A DNA stretch of 64,000 bases from Crossaster papposus (GCA_037893245.1 JBAIAA010000021.1:434001-498000), one strand, 5' to 3'. Shown: positions 22,103 through 33,870, numbered from the stretch's first letter. Numbers and translations are program-made. The notes: a model not told the origin generated them from the letters alone.

Positions 22103-22221
22103 CTGTGGGTAAAATAACAGATTTCAATGGGGATAACTATAAAAGATAAAGTGTTAAGATAGGGAAGATTTGAAGCTTGGCATGGACGCATGGTTGATGC
22201 GATAATTAAATTATTCCACAC

Positions 22222-22535
22222 TTACAACACGGCCGTCTGTATATTCACGGCAACTTCTTCGGAATGGTTTCTATCTTCGAGTCAGGCAAACTCTTGATCA
22301 ACTGTTGGTTTCGTTGGAAGCATTCCTGGAGCAGTAGATTTAGATGATCACTGTTCATAGAGTCACCCTTGGCCCATTCTCGCTGGAGTTCGGTGAGGTG
22401 GTACTCGTAGGTGGAGGCCTGCCAACCCATCAGGTGAGTCACACAGAATGCACGCCACACGAGGGGCTTTGCCAGCGTCACCTTGGTTGCCATTACCCAT
22501 TCTCTTTTCAGGTCGAGTCTTCTTTTTGTCAGCCC
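22222..22535 (-). CDS. Coding-like segment upstream of the 22-kb exon
   Basis: On the minus strand a frame reads KREWVMATKVTLAKP, then WRAFCVTHLMGWQ, then ELQREWAKGDSMNSDH and stops at about 22245. It looks like genuine protein sequence but is unrecognised. It does not run in frame into the donor at 22221, where the frame compatible with the next exon reads REYTDGRV. Either a small intron or frameshift lies near 22240-22290, or the locus is a pseudogene. Exon edges are therefore uncertain. Confidence 0.35.
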
Positions 22536-22899
22536 AACGCAGATGTCTTATGCGTTGGCTGAGACACTTGATGAAGGAAGACTGCAAGCAACAGGCAATA
22601 CACGAGTTTCTCAATATTGGAACCATTTTAAGAGGAAGGTCAACAGAAAACTGCAGAAATAATGACAAACAAAATCAATTTCAAGATGGAATTTAGTGAA
22701 TCAGGGATGATAACAATTTTGAGAGATTTTTTTTTCATTCTTACCCATTTTTTTCTCTCTTTCACGCCGAACACTGGGGAAAGCATGTGTGGCGGAAAAT
22801 TAGAAAATTGTGTAGGAAACAAACAACCACCAACTACCAACTGTTGTTTATTTTCGGGGCTGTGTAATTATAATTGTAGTTGACTTAGTCCCGACCTGA

Positions 22900-23379
22900 A
22901 ATGTGTCGTGCCCCGTTGGCTAAATAATAATTTAATAAGCCTACGCGTTTCGGGAAAACAGTCCAATCTTAATTACACGGTCCAAGATAGCGCTGCCACC
23001 AGGCGGAAAATTTATAGGCACTAAACCCCCGGAGTTTCGCCTCACCGGTTCAGTATTTCTTGATCTCAGGCTCTGGTTCGTAGTCACAATATATGACCCA
23101 GTGAAGAAGTATAACGTGCAGTAGCAAACAGTCTCTATTTTACTAAGGACAATTATGACACTAAAAGGAATTCACTCTTCAGGCAAATATTCAACACAAC
23201 TCAAGAATATTATTGATTTAATTCTAATCCACACACATCACAGATGTGCTAAAGCTCAGTCAAGTTCACCTATATAATTACTTAAAACTTTAAATATGGG
23301 CTGAGGAAATACAATGCTCTCTGCACTGGCTAAGAACGAGCCTTATTCTCTGAATTAATTCACCAAGTCGAGGATGCAA
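22900..23379. other. Leading edge of the 23-kb repeat region
   Basis: Partial similarity to the tandem units that follow (GCTCTCTGCACTGG and related words at about 23311), otherwise unrecognised. No gene. Confidence 0.35.
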
Positions 23380-24180
23380 TCAAAGATAGTGCTCTCTGTA
23401 CTGGGAGGAAAATAATCAGTCTCCAAGTTATACCCCTAAACAGCTTAAATAAATCAACCACACAGGCAATCCTTATGCCTCTTAATCGGAATATCACTAG
23501 GTAAATCCTATGCCACTCGAAATAACTATCACTCGGCAATCCTATGCCCTCTAAACAAATTTCCGCTAAGTCAAGGCCTCTGACTAAGTCTGCCAGTAGT
23601 TTCTTGAATCTCCTTAGCACGTGGAATAACTTAGATGAACTTAGATTATTTTATCAAACTCCTCCATTCCATTAATAAGCAGGCTAACTCACGATGTATC
23701 CTCTGAACTCGGGTTCAGCTCCTCAGCTCCTCAACTCGCTCCTCTAGTCTGCTCCTCGACTCGCTCCTCTGCTGCTCCTCAACTCGCTCCTCTGCTCCTC
23801 GACTCGCTCCTCTGCTCCTCAAAGGATAGTGCTCTCTGCACCGGAAAGAAAATAACCAGTCTCCAAGTTAAACCCCTAAACAGCTTAAATAAATTAACCA
23901 CACAGGCAATCCTTATGCCTCTTAATCTGTAATACTACACTAAGCAATCTCTTTGCTCCTCACAATAACAATCCGCACTAGGCAAACCTTTGCCCTCTAA
24001 ACAAATTAACGCTTAGTCAAGGCCTCTGACTAAGTCTGCCAGTAGTTTCTTGAATCTCCTTAGCACGTGGGATAACTTAGATGACCTTAGATTATTTTAT
24101 CAAACTCCTCCATTCCATTAATAAGCAGGCTAACTCACGATGTGACGATGTATCCTCTAGACTCGGGTCCAGCTCCTCAG
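23380..24180. repeat. Two-copy tandem repeat, about 445-bp period
   Basis: 23380-23735 and 23825-24180 are close copies sharing AAACAGCTTAAATAAAT, GGCAATCCTTATGCCTCTTA and GCCAGTAGTTTCTTGAATCT. They are joined and followed by CTCCTC-rich simple sequence (23700-23825 and 24165-24310). Non-coding; could be the interior of another non-autonomous retroelement, but no terminal repeats were found. Confidence 0.75.
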
Positions 24181-24489
24181 CTCCTCATTCGCTCCTCTTA
24201 GTTTGCTCCTCAACTTCAATTCTCCTCACTCAGCTCCAATTCCAGCTCCTCCAATTTTATCGTCTTCTCCCTTCCTCCGTTTGCTTCTCGAATGGTTGCC
24301 TCAACTATAGCTCCTCAGCTCCTCTGCTTCTCAGCGATTGGCAGCGCAGCGCCAAACCAACACAGAGCAACTCCAAACCAACCAGATCAACCAAGACAAG
24401 ACCCCGAATTCACCAAAATGTGCCCCTTTTATACGGCTTTGAATCGCGCGCCTTACGCGCGTACTTTTCATGAGCGTAGTAAATAGGCC

Positions 24490-25867
24490 ACGCCCACAAG
24501 TTGCAAAACAATGAAAATTACTATGCACAACAAAGTTTTCGTTCATCAGTAAATCAATTATTTTAACAGTATATTTCTCAATCAAAGTATTCACATATTC
24601 TTTAAACTCTAAACTTTCATTTACACTTAAAATCCAACTTCAAAGTTCCCAAGGTTTTTCCAAATAGAAGCAAAAACTAAGTTTATGACAGCACGTAAAC
24701 ATTACCTACTTTCATTGATAAAACTTATTGATGTCACCCTCATAAATATTCATGACCGAAGTCACGGCACTAAGCAGACGAAAAACATAGACAAATTGGT
24801 AATTGAATCCCTGCTCAATGTTCTTCCTAAAAACTTAACTAAAAGACTGAATTAGATAGAAATTAACTCAAGACAACTTTCTAGTATATAAATTATAAAT
24901 TCTATAGTCTAAACCAAGAAATAATCCTTTAAAACTTGGAACCAATCCGTATCGACTTTAGAGATTCAGAAGGCAGCCATCTTGGATTTAGAAAACCCTA
25001 TTTTTAGAACACATTATAAACACGTGCAAACAGCTGACATGTATCGTGTATCATGACGGTTGGTAAAATCTATTTCGAATTCTAGCGATAAAATATGGTA
25101 TTAAACAGTCATAATCTAATCTAAAGGATGTAATCTAAGGTGAGCTTGTCCAGATATAAAGGTGAGTTTTAGGAAAATGACCAGGGGGGCATTTTCGTCA
25201 CACATGGAACACCTTTTCCCCAATGCAGCAGTATTCTCCGGGACTGTTCAGACTTGGGTATTTCCCCATGTAGTAGTTTGCTGCCTCCGAAATCAGCTCT
25301 CTCCAAACCACAACCTTCTTTCCCGATGAAATATGTTGTAGCACCCGTGGACTCTGCAGAAGGCCTGAACACTGACAACAAAGTGCACGGCCTAGCTATT
25401 GCCCCCCCCCCAAAAAAAAAAACACCAAAAAAACAACAACAACAACAACAACAATTGCACAAAGCAAAATTAACTCACGTTATTGAAAATTGCACAAATT
25501 TGGAAATAGATCTCACAGAAAAAGTAATGTGTGGGCAGGCCTAGGTCAGCTACTCACAACGGGTGCCTATTTAGGGATAAAGCAACGTTCAGCCAACACA
25601 ACAACAGCGTGGCCGAGCCTTGGCTGTGCAATACTTAACAATACAGATCATATGTGTGTACACGAACACATAACGACAGTTGCAGTTGGGGGAAATAAAG
25701 CATGCATGCAATGATATCGATAAGAGAAGAAAAACCATGTCAATTGTATAGACGGTGTATGTGTTGCTTGGTAAAGTACCGGTACTGGAATAAATCGCGT
25801 ATTTTGTCACGAAAGGATTAAACCACAGCCAAATTAATAGACTGCTATACATAGACCCTATCCCACC
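24490..25867. other. Intergenic, little recognised
   Basis: AT-rich. 25169-25440 has a minus-strand open stretch with plausible protein composition (RADFGGSKLLHGEIPKSEQS) but no clear splice sites, so no exon is called. Contains a C/A tract and (CAA)n at about 25401-25452. Confidence 0.35.
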
Positions 25868-26413
25868 ATAACACGAGAAGCACGCTCGAACGCGCACTTA
25901 TATTATCACTGGTAAATGGAATCAATGCCACACAAAACGTTACGTGGGTACCAGGGAAATTGTAGCGAGCATAGTTAGACCTTTAGCGGCTTCGTCATAA
26001 TAATAGTCCAGGAAAAATACGTTTTGACCTCAAACAAATTGCAACAGATTGTTTTTCACCACAGTGCACTTCTATAAGGTCCCTAGAATGACATACTAAA
26101 AATCTACAAAAATCCAAGTGGTGGAAATATGACTAATTTGCATAAATCGTTAATCCCTGCCACGTAATATATGTATTCCCATATTTGGGTATATATATAT
26201 ATTTTTCATTTTTTGAAAAGTTTATTTTGGTGATTATACTTACATATCCTTACTTTAATAACATTTTTCCTGGACTATTATTATGACGAAGCCGCTAAAG
26301 GTCCAACTATGCTCGCTACAATTTCCCTGGTACCCACGTAACGTTTTGTGTGGCATTGATTCCATTTACCAGTGATAATATAAGTGCGCGTTCGAGCGTG
26401 CTTCTCGTGTTAT
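25868..26413. mobile_element. Foldback element with 151-bp arms
   Basis: 25868-26018 and 26263-26413 are reverse complements at 150 of 151 positions (one difference, TAGTTAGACC versus TAGTTGGACC). They enclose a 244-bp AT-rich spacer. The outer tip is ATAACACGAGAAG. No coding sequence. The right tip coincides with the TTA target of the palindrome that starts at 26413. Arm identity implies recent formation or gene conversion between the arms. Confidence 0.85.
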
Positions 26414-28594
26414 GGCCCTGTCACACCAGACCATTTTAGGCCAACGCGTGAGTAACGTGTTGTAATTTTGGCAACATGCTGGCAAACGCTGACCAACGCT
26501 TGGCCAGCGTTAGCAACACGCTGAGCGCGTTACTCACGCGCTGGGACATGCTGTCACACGCTGAGGAAAACATATTTGTTTCAACATAGATACAATTTCC
26601 AGCGTTTGCCAGCGTGTGACCGCACACGCTGGCAGAGCGTTGGAGGTTTGTTACTCACGCGTCGAACACGCTAGACGATCGTTATCAACCCGCTACTCAT
26701 ACGCCGGCGCACGCTGGCGTACGCTGGCGTACTCTGGCGACACGCTGGTTATGGCCCTGTCACCCCAGAACGTTTTAGGCCAATGCATGAGTAGCGCGTT
26801 AAAAATAGTTGATACGCTGGCAATCGCTGAACTTTCACAGAAAAAGTCAAGTGGAACCGTGATTTCAGCCTGTCCATACAGATTGGTAACGGGTTCATAG
26901 CGTATGCCAGCGCGTGAGTATCGTGTGAGGAACGCACTAAGCGTGTGAGGAACGTATCACTGATTTATAGTAAAAATACGACAGCGGGTTGCCAGCGTGT
27001 GAGTAGTGGGTTGGTAACGATCGTCTAGCGCGTTCGACGCGTAAGTAACGACCACCCTGCGCGCCGCCAGCGTGTGCAGTCACACGCTGGCAAACGCTGA
27101 AAATTTTAGGTATGTTGAAAAATGTATTTTTGCCTCAGCGTGTTCCAGCGTGTTCCAGCGTGTGGGTAACGCGCTTAGCGTGTCGCGAACGCTGGCCTAG
27201 CGTTGGTCAACGTTTACCCGCGTGTTACCGATATTCCAACACGTTGGCCTAAAACGTTCTGGTGTGACAGGGCCATTAGTGTAGTAGCGCGTCAGCTTTT
27301 TATACAACTAACAATGTGGTCGTTGCAGTACGCTGGCGCGCGTTGAAACGCGCTACTCACGCGCTGGGCAGTCATTTATCAGTCGTCGAGCGCGTTACTA
27401 ACGCGTTTATCACGCGCTGGCGAACGCATTGAACCCGTTAACAACGCGTTATGGACACGCTGAAATCACGGTTCCACTTGACTTTTTCTGTAGAAGTTCA
27501 GCGTTTGCAGCGTATCAACTATTTTTAACGCGCTACTCACGCGTTGGCCTAAAACGTTCTAGTGTGACAGGGCCATAATGGCTGGCAAACGCTGAACTTC
27601 CACAGATAAAGTCAAGTGGAACCGTGATTTCAGCGTGTCCATAACGCGTTGTTAACGGGTTCAACGCGCGCCAGCGTACTGCAACGACCACATGGTTAGT
27701 TGTATAAAAAGCCGACGCGCTACTACACTAATGGCCCTGTCACACCAGAACGTTTTAGGCCAACGTGTTGGAATTTCGGTAACACGCGGGTAAACGTTGA
27801 CCAACGCTAGGCCAGCGTTCGCAACACGCTAAGCGCGTTACCCACACGCTGGAACACGCTGGAACACGCTGAGGCAAAAATACATTTTTCAACATACCTA
27901 AAATGTTCAGCGTTTGCCAGCGTGTGACTGCACACGCTGGCGGCGCGCGGGATGGTCGTTACTCACGCGTCGAACGCGCTAGACGATCGTTACCAACCCA
28001 CTACTCACACGCTGGCGACCCGCTGTCGTATTTTTACTATAAATCAGTGATACGTTCCTCACACGCTGAGCGCGTTCCTCACACGATACTCACGCGCTGG
28101 CATACGCTATGAACCCGTTATCAATCTGTATGGACAGGCTGAAATCACGGTTCCACTTGACTTTTTCTGTGAAAGTTCAGCGATTGCCAGCGTATCAACT
28201 ATTTTTAACGCGCTACTCATGCATTTGCCTAAAACGTTCTGGGGTGACATGGCCATAACCAGCGTGTCGCCAGAGTACGCCAGCGTATGCCAGCGTGCGC
28301 CAGCGTGTAAGTAGCGGATTGATAACGATCGTCTAGCGTGTTCGACGCGTGAGTAACAAACCTCCAACGCTCCGCCAGCGTGTGCAGTCACACGCTGGCA
28401 AACGCTGGAAATTGTATGTATGTTGAAAAAAATATGTTTTCCTCAGCGTGTGACAGCATGTCCCAGCGCGTGAGTAACGCGCTCAGCGTGTTGCTAACGC
28501 TGGCCAAGCGTTGGTCAGCGTTTGCCAGCGTGTTGCCAAAATTAAAACACGTTACTCACGCGTTGGCCTAAAATGGTCTAGTGTGACAGGGCCA
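26413..28594. mobile_element. 2.2-kb palindrome: two inverted copies of a nested MITE
   Basis: Flanked by TTA on both sides (26410-26412 and 28595-28597). Copy 1 is 26413-27575 and copy 2 is 27579-28594; they are inverted relative to each other and separated by TAA. Each copy is an outer MITE (termini TGGCCCTGTCACACCAGA) interrupted by an inner MITE of the same family: 26752-27277 flanked by TTA, and 27732-28255 flanked by TAA. Copy 2 has lost about 65 bp next to its inner-facing terminus. The interior is dense in self-complementary words such as ACGCGTGAGTAACG and CCAGCGTGTG. The uninverted single form is at 47218-48376. Open frames here are repeat artefacts. The 3-bp TTA/TAA duplications point to PIF/Harbinger mobilisation. 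Confidence 0.85.
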
Positions 28595-28597
28595 TTA

Positions 28598-29060
28598 GCA
28601 AGAGTAGGCTGAGCGCGCTCACGCGTCACACGGCAGCTACGACCCACGAGTTTAACCAACATTTACCTGCACCCGGGAGTAGAGTAACACACTCGAACAC
28701 ACCCAGTGAATTTCCAAAAGGGCGCGAAAATTCCCGCACATAGTTCAGCTGGCGTAAGTTAAGACATGGAGTGGTTTTTTTCTCCATGTCTATGGTTTCG
28801 GGGCGATTGAAATGGGCGTGTCTAAGAACGAGGGAAGGAAGTCATTCACGATAATTATTGTGAAGTTAGCGTGTTTTATACGGTGTATGTGCAGTTAAAT
28901 ATATATATATATATATATACATTTTAAACGCGTCACGGTGATAGATGTTCTATGATTAAACACAACCAAAACATTTAAACGTATGTCGATAAATACCTCA
29001 CACAAAGTGTTTATTAATTTTAAAACGCAATTAATCACGTTACGTTTACTCATTGTCTAC
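28598..29060. other. Intergenic with (TA)n
   Basis: Unrecognised sequence with an (AT)n run at 28900-28919. No gene. Confidence 0.4.
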
Positions 29061-29065
29061 TGGTC

Positions 29066-30940
29066 GCCTTCCATGTGGATAGAAGTTGGCTCATATTTCC
29101 CCTGTTTTTAAATCTGGTGATCGATCTCTAATTAGTAATTAGCGTCCTATTGCACTAACTTCCCTTGTTAGTAAGATTATGGAGCGATTGGTATATAATG
29201 TTGTTACTGCACATTTAACCTCAAATTGTTTACTTATGGAAACCCAACATAGATTTGTCCCTCGTAAATCGTGTGTTACGCAAGTCATGAACGTTTATTT
29301 CAACTGGGGTACCATTCTCGATCAACGTCAACCACCTAGCATTGACGCTGTTTTCCTAGATATGAGCAAATCCTTTGATCGTATGCCCCATCACATACTT
29401 CTCAACAAACTTGCTTCTAATTTTAATATCAATGGTGCTCTCTGGAACTGGATCAATAATTTCTTAGTAGGACGACTTCAAAGAGTTACCTTTCTTGGTA
29501 AGTCCTCATCGTAGTAGTAGTACATTTAGTAGTAGTAGTAGTACATTTAGTAGTAGTAGTACATTTATTTCAACGCTGTCCTTGGTCAAGGAAATACACA
29601 ATGTGTTTACAATAAGTTGAATTACAGTATTACAGGTTAAATAGTATTATTATATTGTAATAAATACTTATTAGATAACTTAAGGACAACATTTAGGTTT
29701 GGGTGAAGCAATAATGCTTTTGTGCCCTAACCTAGGGACAGACAAAGGGACAGACAGGACAAAGGACTTATAACAGAAAGAGTGTGCGTGCAGGTACTAA
29801 GCCATAACAATACAAAGTATATTACAGATTTTAAATAGTATGAATGTACGCATCAAGAAGTAGTTTTTTAAGTTTTTTGACAAATATAGTGGTCCAGTGT
29901 TAAGTCTGGCGTTCCCCAAGAAAGTGTGCTTGGGCCCCTGTTGTTCAATATGTTCACCAATGATATTTCATTTAATCTCCAATCTACATGTGTTCAATTT
30001 GCAGATGATGTATTAATTTATAGACCAATCAACTCGACCTTGGATGCGACTGCCCTTCAATCCGACCTTGATAAATTAAGCAATTGGAGTGTTACTAACG
30101 GGGTGACATTCAATACCACTAAAAGTCAAATTATGCATATAACACGCAAGTCTAATCTGATTCCACATGTTCATTCCCTTTCTGACTCCATTCTGCATCC
30201 TACCTCATCTGTTAAATATCTTGGTATCACTCTCAATTCCCAGCTTTCCTGGAATGATCATGTTAACACCACTATTTCATCTGCTAATAGGATATTGGCT
30301 CTTGTTAAAACTGTATCATTTAACTCTTCCACATCAGCTCGATTTTGTCTTTACAAAACCCTTGTTTTACCTATTTTAGAATACGGAATTCCAGCCTGGC
30401 TCCCGCATACTCAGAAGCAAACTCAAGCTCTTGAACGAGTACAGCAAAGAGCAACCCGTTTTATTCTTGGTCAAAGAGTTGGTGACATGTCATATCCCAA
30501 TCGACTTGAATCACTTTCTAACCACCGTAATTTCTCTTTTCTTTCCTTTGTCATCAAGTGTTTTTTTTAAACTCACTGATTGTTCTTCTACCGCCAGTAT
30601 TTATGTTAATGTTAGACATTCCTATAATGTACTTTTTACCCACCTTTTTGCGAGAACCCAGGCTCTTTATTTATCCCCAATCCATCAATTCCCTCGAATC
30701 TGGTCAGATTTGCCCAGTGGTATCCGTGACTCTATGCTGCTATCACCATTGCATAGTTTCATGCAGATCTTAAAGGTGGTCGTGTTACATCCTGATGGTA
30801 ACCGATAATTGCTCCAGCCCCTCTCACTATATGGGGATCTTCTCCGTTGTCTGCAGTTGATTAAGATGGTCGTATCGCTGTCGATGGCGGAGAGGGTTCC
30901 CATATTAATAGTAGTAGTAGTAATAGTAGTAGTATTTTGT
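29066..30940 (+). pseudogene. CR1-group LINE, reverse transcriptase region
   Basis: A non-LTR retrotransposon of the CR1/L2/Rex1 group, 5'-truncated. The reverse transcriptase begins around 29085 (HISPVFKSGDRSLISN), then RPIALTSLVSKIMERL, FLDMSKSFDRMPHHILLNKL (RT motif A), SGVPQ at about 29905, LGPLLFNMFTNDI, and the catalytic FADD at about 30003. The C-terminal region holds LPILEYGIPAWLPH and ERVQQRATRFI. Breaks: a stop replaces the usual Tyr before RPIA (TAG at about 29137), a 380-bp insertion splits the RT between 29509 and 29895, and a T-run near 30560 shifts the last part into another frame (IHQFPRIWSDLPSGIRDS). A (TAG)n tract at 30905-30936 may mark its 3' end. The endonuclease half is absent here. 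Confidence 0.8.
29509..29895 (-). mobile_element. LINE/SINE 3'-end insertion inside the LINE
   Basis: Begins with (TAG)n and TACATTTAG repeats and continues ACATTTATTTCAACGCTGTC, an arrangement typical of a microsatellite-tailed non-LTR 3' end in minus orientation. It interrupts the reverse transcriptase between the GKSSS and SGVPQ motifs. Length about 387 bp; target duplication not resolved. Confidence 0.6.
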
Positions 30941-31946
30941 ATTTAGTAATTTGTATTAGTATTTAGTGTTTACTTCCACTATTCATTTGTTTTTTATCTT
31001 GCCTCCCTTTATTGATTTGCCTTATCTAGCATATCTAGTTTTTGAAATTGTATATATCTATTTATTGTTTTTATAGTAAATTGTAGCATAATATTTTTTA
31101 TAAACTTATTTTAATTTATTTTTAATTTATTTTATTTGTTGTTGTAACTTGTGTTGCTCACTGGATGTGGGGTAGCTGGCCTACGGGCTACAGTATGTAT
31201 TTGCTTTTTCTACTCCTTGCCCATTCAGTGTGTATAGTCTTTTGTAATTCAACTGACGTACTGCTGTCAAGTTTTTTGATTGCATATTCATATCCACGAT
31301 CGACAGACAATTTCGCGACATTTTTGCACGATGGACGTTAACATTTGCGCAATAGCGATATGTTTCGGAGTGTTTTTACAGAGATAATGTTGTAATATTT
31401 AAGTATCGACAATGTGGAGCAAAGAAATTTGCCCAAAAGGCAACACGAAAGGTATAAATCATTTTTTTAACGTTCCTACCTGTGACTGCAAGGTGGTACG
31501 GTCGGCGCGCACGGAATTTGAACCCGAAAACAAAGCCGACGCTCAACTGGTACCACGTTTCCAGGAAACTCCGCCCGCAATAACCAAGGAAGTATAAAGC
31601 GGGTCACCAGCTCAAATAACACAGGACGCGCCGCCCAATCGCGAACAACAAACTCGGCCACCGAGCGAGCAAGGCGGATACAATTAATTTGCGAAGGCTT
31701 CGTGTTACGCAATAGCTGCCGCTTAATCGCGAACAGCCAACAATTCGCAACAGACATCGACATGCAATCGAAAAGCGTTTACGCGTTTATCGGTAACGTC
31801 CGTTTCTTTTAAATCTCACCTCGGACGAATACGATTTTTTTTAAATCTCATTCCCTGGGGGATTCCCCGTCGCGAACGATCCGGCACCCCGCCGCACCGA
31901 CGCCGGCGGCACACGCGCGCGGCGACGAGTCGCCCGACCAAAAGCC
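30941..31946. other. Non-coding, nothing firm
   Basis: LINE-flanking AT-rich sequence to about 31260, then moderately GC-rich sequence. A 61-codon plus-strand frame (31412-31597) and minus-strand frames are unrecognised. The GC rise leading to 31947 could be a promoter or 5' UTR region. Confidence 0.3.
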
Positions 31947-32046
31947 AACATGGCGCCAACCACGCGCCAAGATGGCGCGGCCCTGTGTTCCAAGATGGCG
32001 CGGCCCTGCGTTCCAAGATGGCGGCGCCCAGGGACAAGATGGCGCA
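31947..32046. promoter_or_regulatory. Cluster of YY1-like CAAGATGGCG sites
   Basis: Four copies of CAAGATGGCG(C/G) at 31968, 31991, 32013 and 32034, spaced 21-23 bp, preceded by CAACATGGCG at 31947. AAGATGGCGGC is the classic YY1 consensus. The array overlaps a degenerate tandem repeat with unit near CAAGATGGCGCGGCCCTG. Regulatory function is inferred only from the motif. Confidence 0.4.
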
Positions 32047-32249
32047 TTTGTCATCTTTTATAGTATAGATAGAGTATAGATGTAGACCTACGTATACAAG
32101 CTAATTATACCCAGCACGATATGTGGCAGAGGGGTTCCCCCCCTCTTATCCCTATACATTATACACACTCAACACTATTGTAACCTAACCCATCCCCCCC
32201 ATGAAACCTAAAAGGAATTCCTGAGATTCCGGAACACAATGGTCACAAC

Positions 32250-32490
32250 ACAAAAGAGGGGGGGGGGGGGGGGTTCTCTGACACATATCGCGCTTCATAT
32301 GAAGCTAATACATCAGCTACTGATTGCGTCGTTCTTCACATCCCCCGCGATTGACACAATGCGTTCAAGCACGCGTGACTGCTCAATTGTATTGCTGTTG
32401 AGCATGGAACGCGGGCAGAACAGGACTCGTGGAAGAGGACGGGGTAGTTAAACAACAATAGCCGCGTTCCTCCTGTTTCGACGCAGGGGA
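32250..32490 (+). repeat. Interspersed repeat D, copy 1
   Basis: Poly-G at about 32256-32272. The stretch 32350-32480 (GACACAATGCGTTCAAGCACG, ATTGTATTGCTGTTGAGCAT, GCCGCGTTCCTCCTGTTTCG) matches 58085-58240 in inverse orientation and parts of 36712-36965. No coding sequence. Confidence 0.6.
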
Positions 32491-32643
32491 AACATATGAA
32501 GCGCAATATGTGGCAGATTTTGACGGCGGCTGATCGCCGTTTGGGAGTTATGATACATGAGGTTTTTGTTTGTTCGGGCCGGGTTGATATACGGCTGGGG
32601 TTGCCGCTGGGCGAGATGATAGGTTTAGCTGCTTTAGTTTAGG

Positions 32644-32702
32644 AAAATGGTGGTTTACCTTGTAAACTAAGACTCTTAGTTTACAAGGTAAACCACCATT
32701 TT
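32644..32702. repeat. Perfect 28-bp-arm palindrome
   Basis: Arms 32644-32671 and 32675-32702 are exact reverse complements (outer word AAAATGGTGGTTTACC) with a 3-nt loop ACT. The loop is too short for a microRNA precursor. Perfect pairing implies a very recent foldback or an active extrusion site. Confidence 0.85.
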
Positions 32703-33870
32703 AAGAGGTACATTGGGCATTACATAAATAAGATTAATCTGGTCACAGTATTAATCGGATTTATGGAGCGCGAGTCGTTTACCTATGCAGGCAAATTCCG
32801 TTCAAAATTCTTTCGCTTGCAAACAACTACTTTGCAGCTGCAGTTATTTAGGGTTTAGTGTATGTGATTACGTAACATAGCTTTTGTGTAACACGCTCTG
32901 GCAAACGGGCTTTTGTCATGGGCTTTGCGGTCCACCTGGCTTGTGCAGTATTAAAAGGGACGGGAAACTGGTGCTTCACTTTAGTCCCGACTGCTCGTGT
33001 AGGCGGAGGTCACGGCGGAACGACATTTTTCCTCCTCCCTCCCCGCCTACCAAAAAGTCTTTGCAATCATATTATGCTATGTTATATACCTGTTGAATTA
33101 TATAATAATAATTATCTTATAATCACAACGAATTGTTTTCTTTTTCTTTCTGTATAGCAGTGAAATTGTTATTCATGTCCTCCTCCCTCCCCGCCTACCA
33201 GAACATTTGTCGCGAAGATATATTTTATTTGAATTAATATAATTATGGAAGTGGATTGGAGATTTTGCTATATTTTGTACCTAAACCATTTTGTGGTGTA
33301 AAGCTATAGAAGTACATATACACTGCTTAATTTCATTAGTTTGGTGTGCAAATTATTATGTTAATGTTTGCTACCTTCATAATTACGTCTTGCCTGCGTC
33401 TTTAATTTGATAAACATAAGTGTATTATATTGTTATCTGCTGATGATATCTACTGATGGCGGATTTGCCCCACGAAAAATGCGTGAGAAACCATATAAGT
33501 ATATCTTAGTTGACCCTATTGTATTTTATGCCCAAAATATGTGGCAAAAAACATTTAAAAAAGTTGTGAACAATTTGCTATAAATTACTTTATTAATTTC
33601 ATTAGAAATTAGAGTTATTGGTTTTATTAATGTGTAATGTAAATTAAAGTTACAATTTAATTATCACTAAAAGTAAATTAATCAGTTGGTCAGCACAAGT
33701 GTAATAAAGTACTGGCTGACCAACTGAATTCAAACTTAAATGGATTTTAATATTCCATAATAAAGGTGGACTCGCAAACCCCAAAACGTTGAAACGAAGT
33801 GTTTGATTTCTAAGACTCGTAAATCCATAAATATGCCTTTTGTTGCATATAACAGAGCCGATATAGCGCA
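32703..33870. other. Intergenic, nothing recognised
   Basis: AT-rich. The 22-bp word CCTCCTCCCTCCCCGCCTAC occurs twice (about 33029 and 33179). No gene, RNA or transposon structure can be supported. Confidence 0.4.

Noticed and set aside
26436-28571. Many open frames of 60-95 codons (TAHAGGALEVCYSRVEHARR-type)
   Set aside because: They repeat in inverted positions because they lie in the palindromic MITEs; no codon constraint is evident.
31816-32054. Overlapping minus-strand frames with repeated PSWNTGPRHLG-type motifs
   Set aside because: Produced by the CAAGATGGCGCGG tandem repeat; a regulatory array is more plausible.
32644-32702. microRNA precursor
   Set aside because: A perfect stem with a 3-nt loop does not fit Drosha/Dicer substrates; a similar objection applies to 48786-48820.
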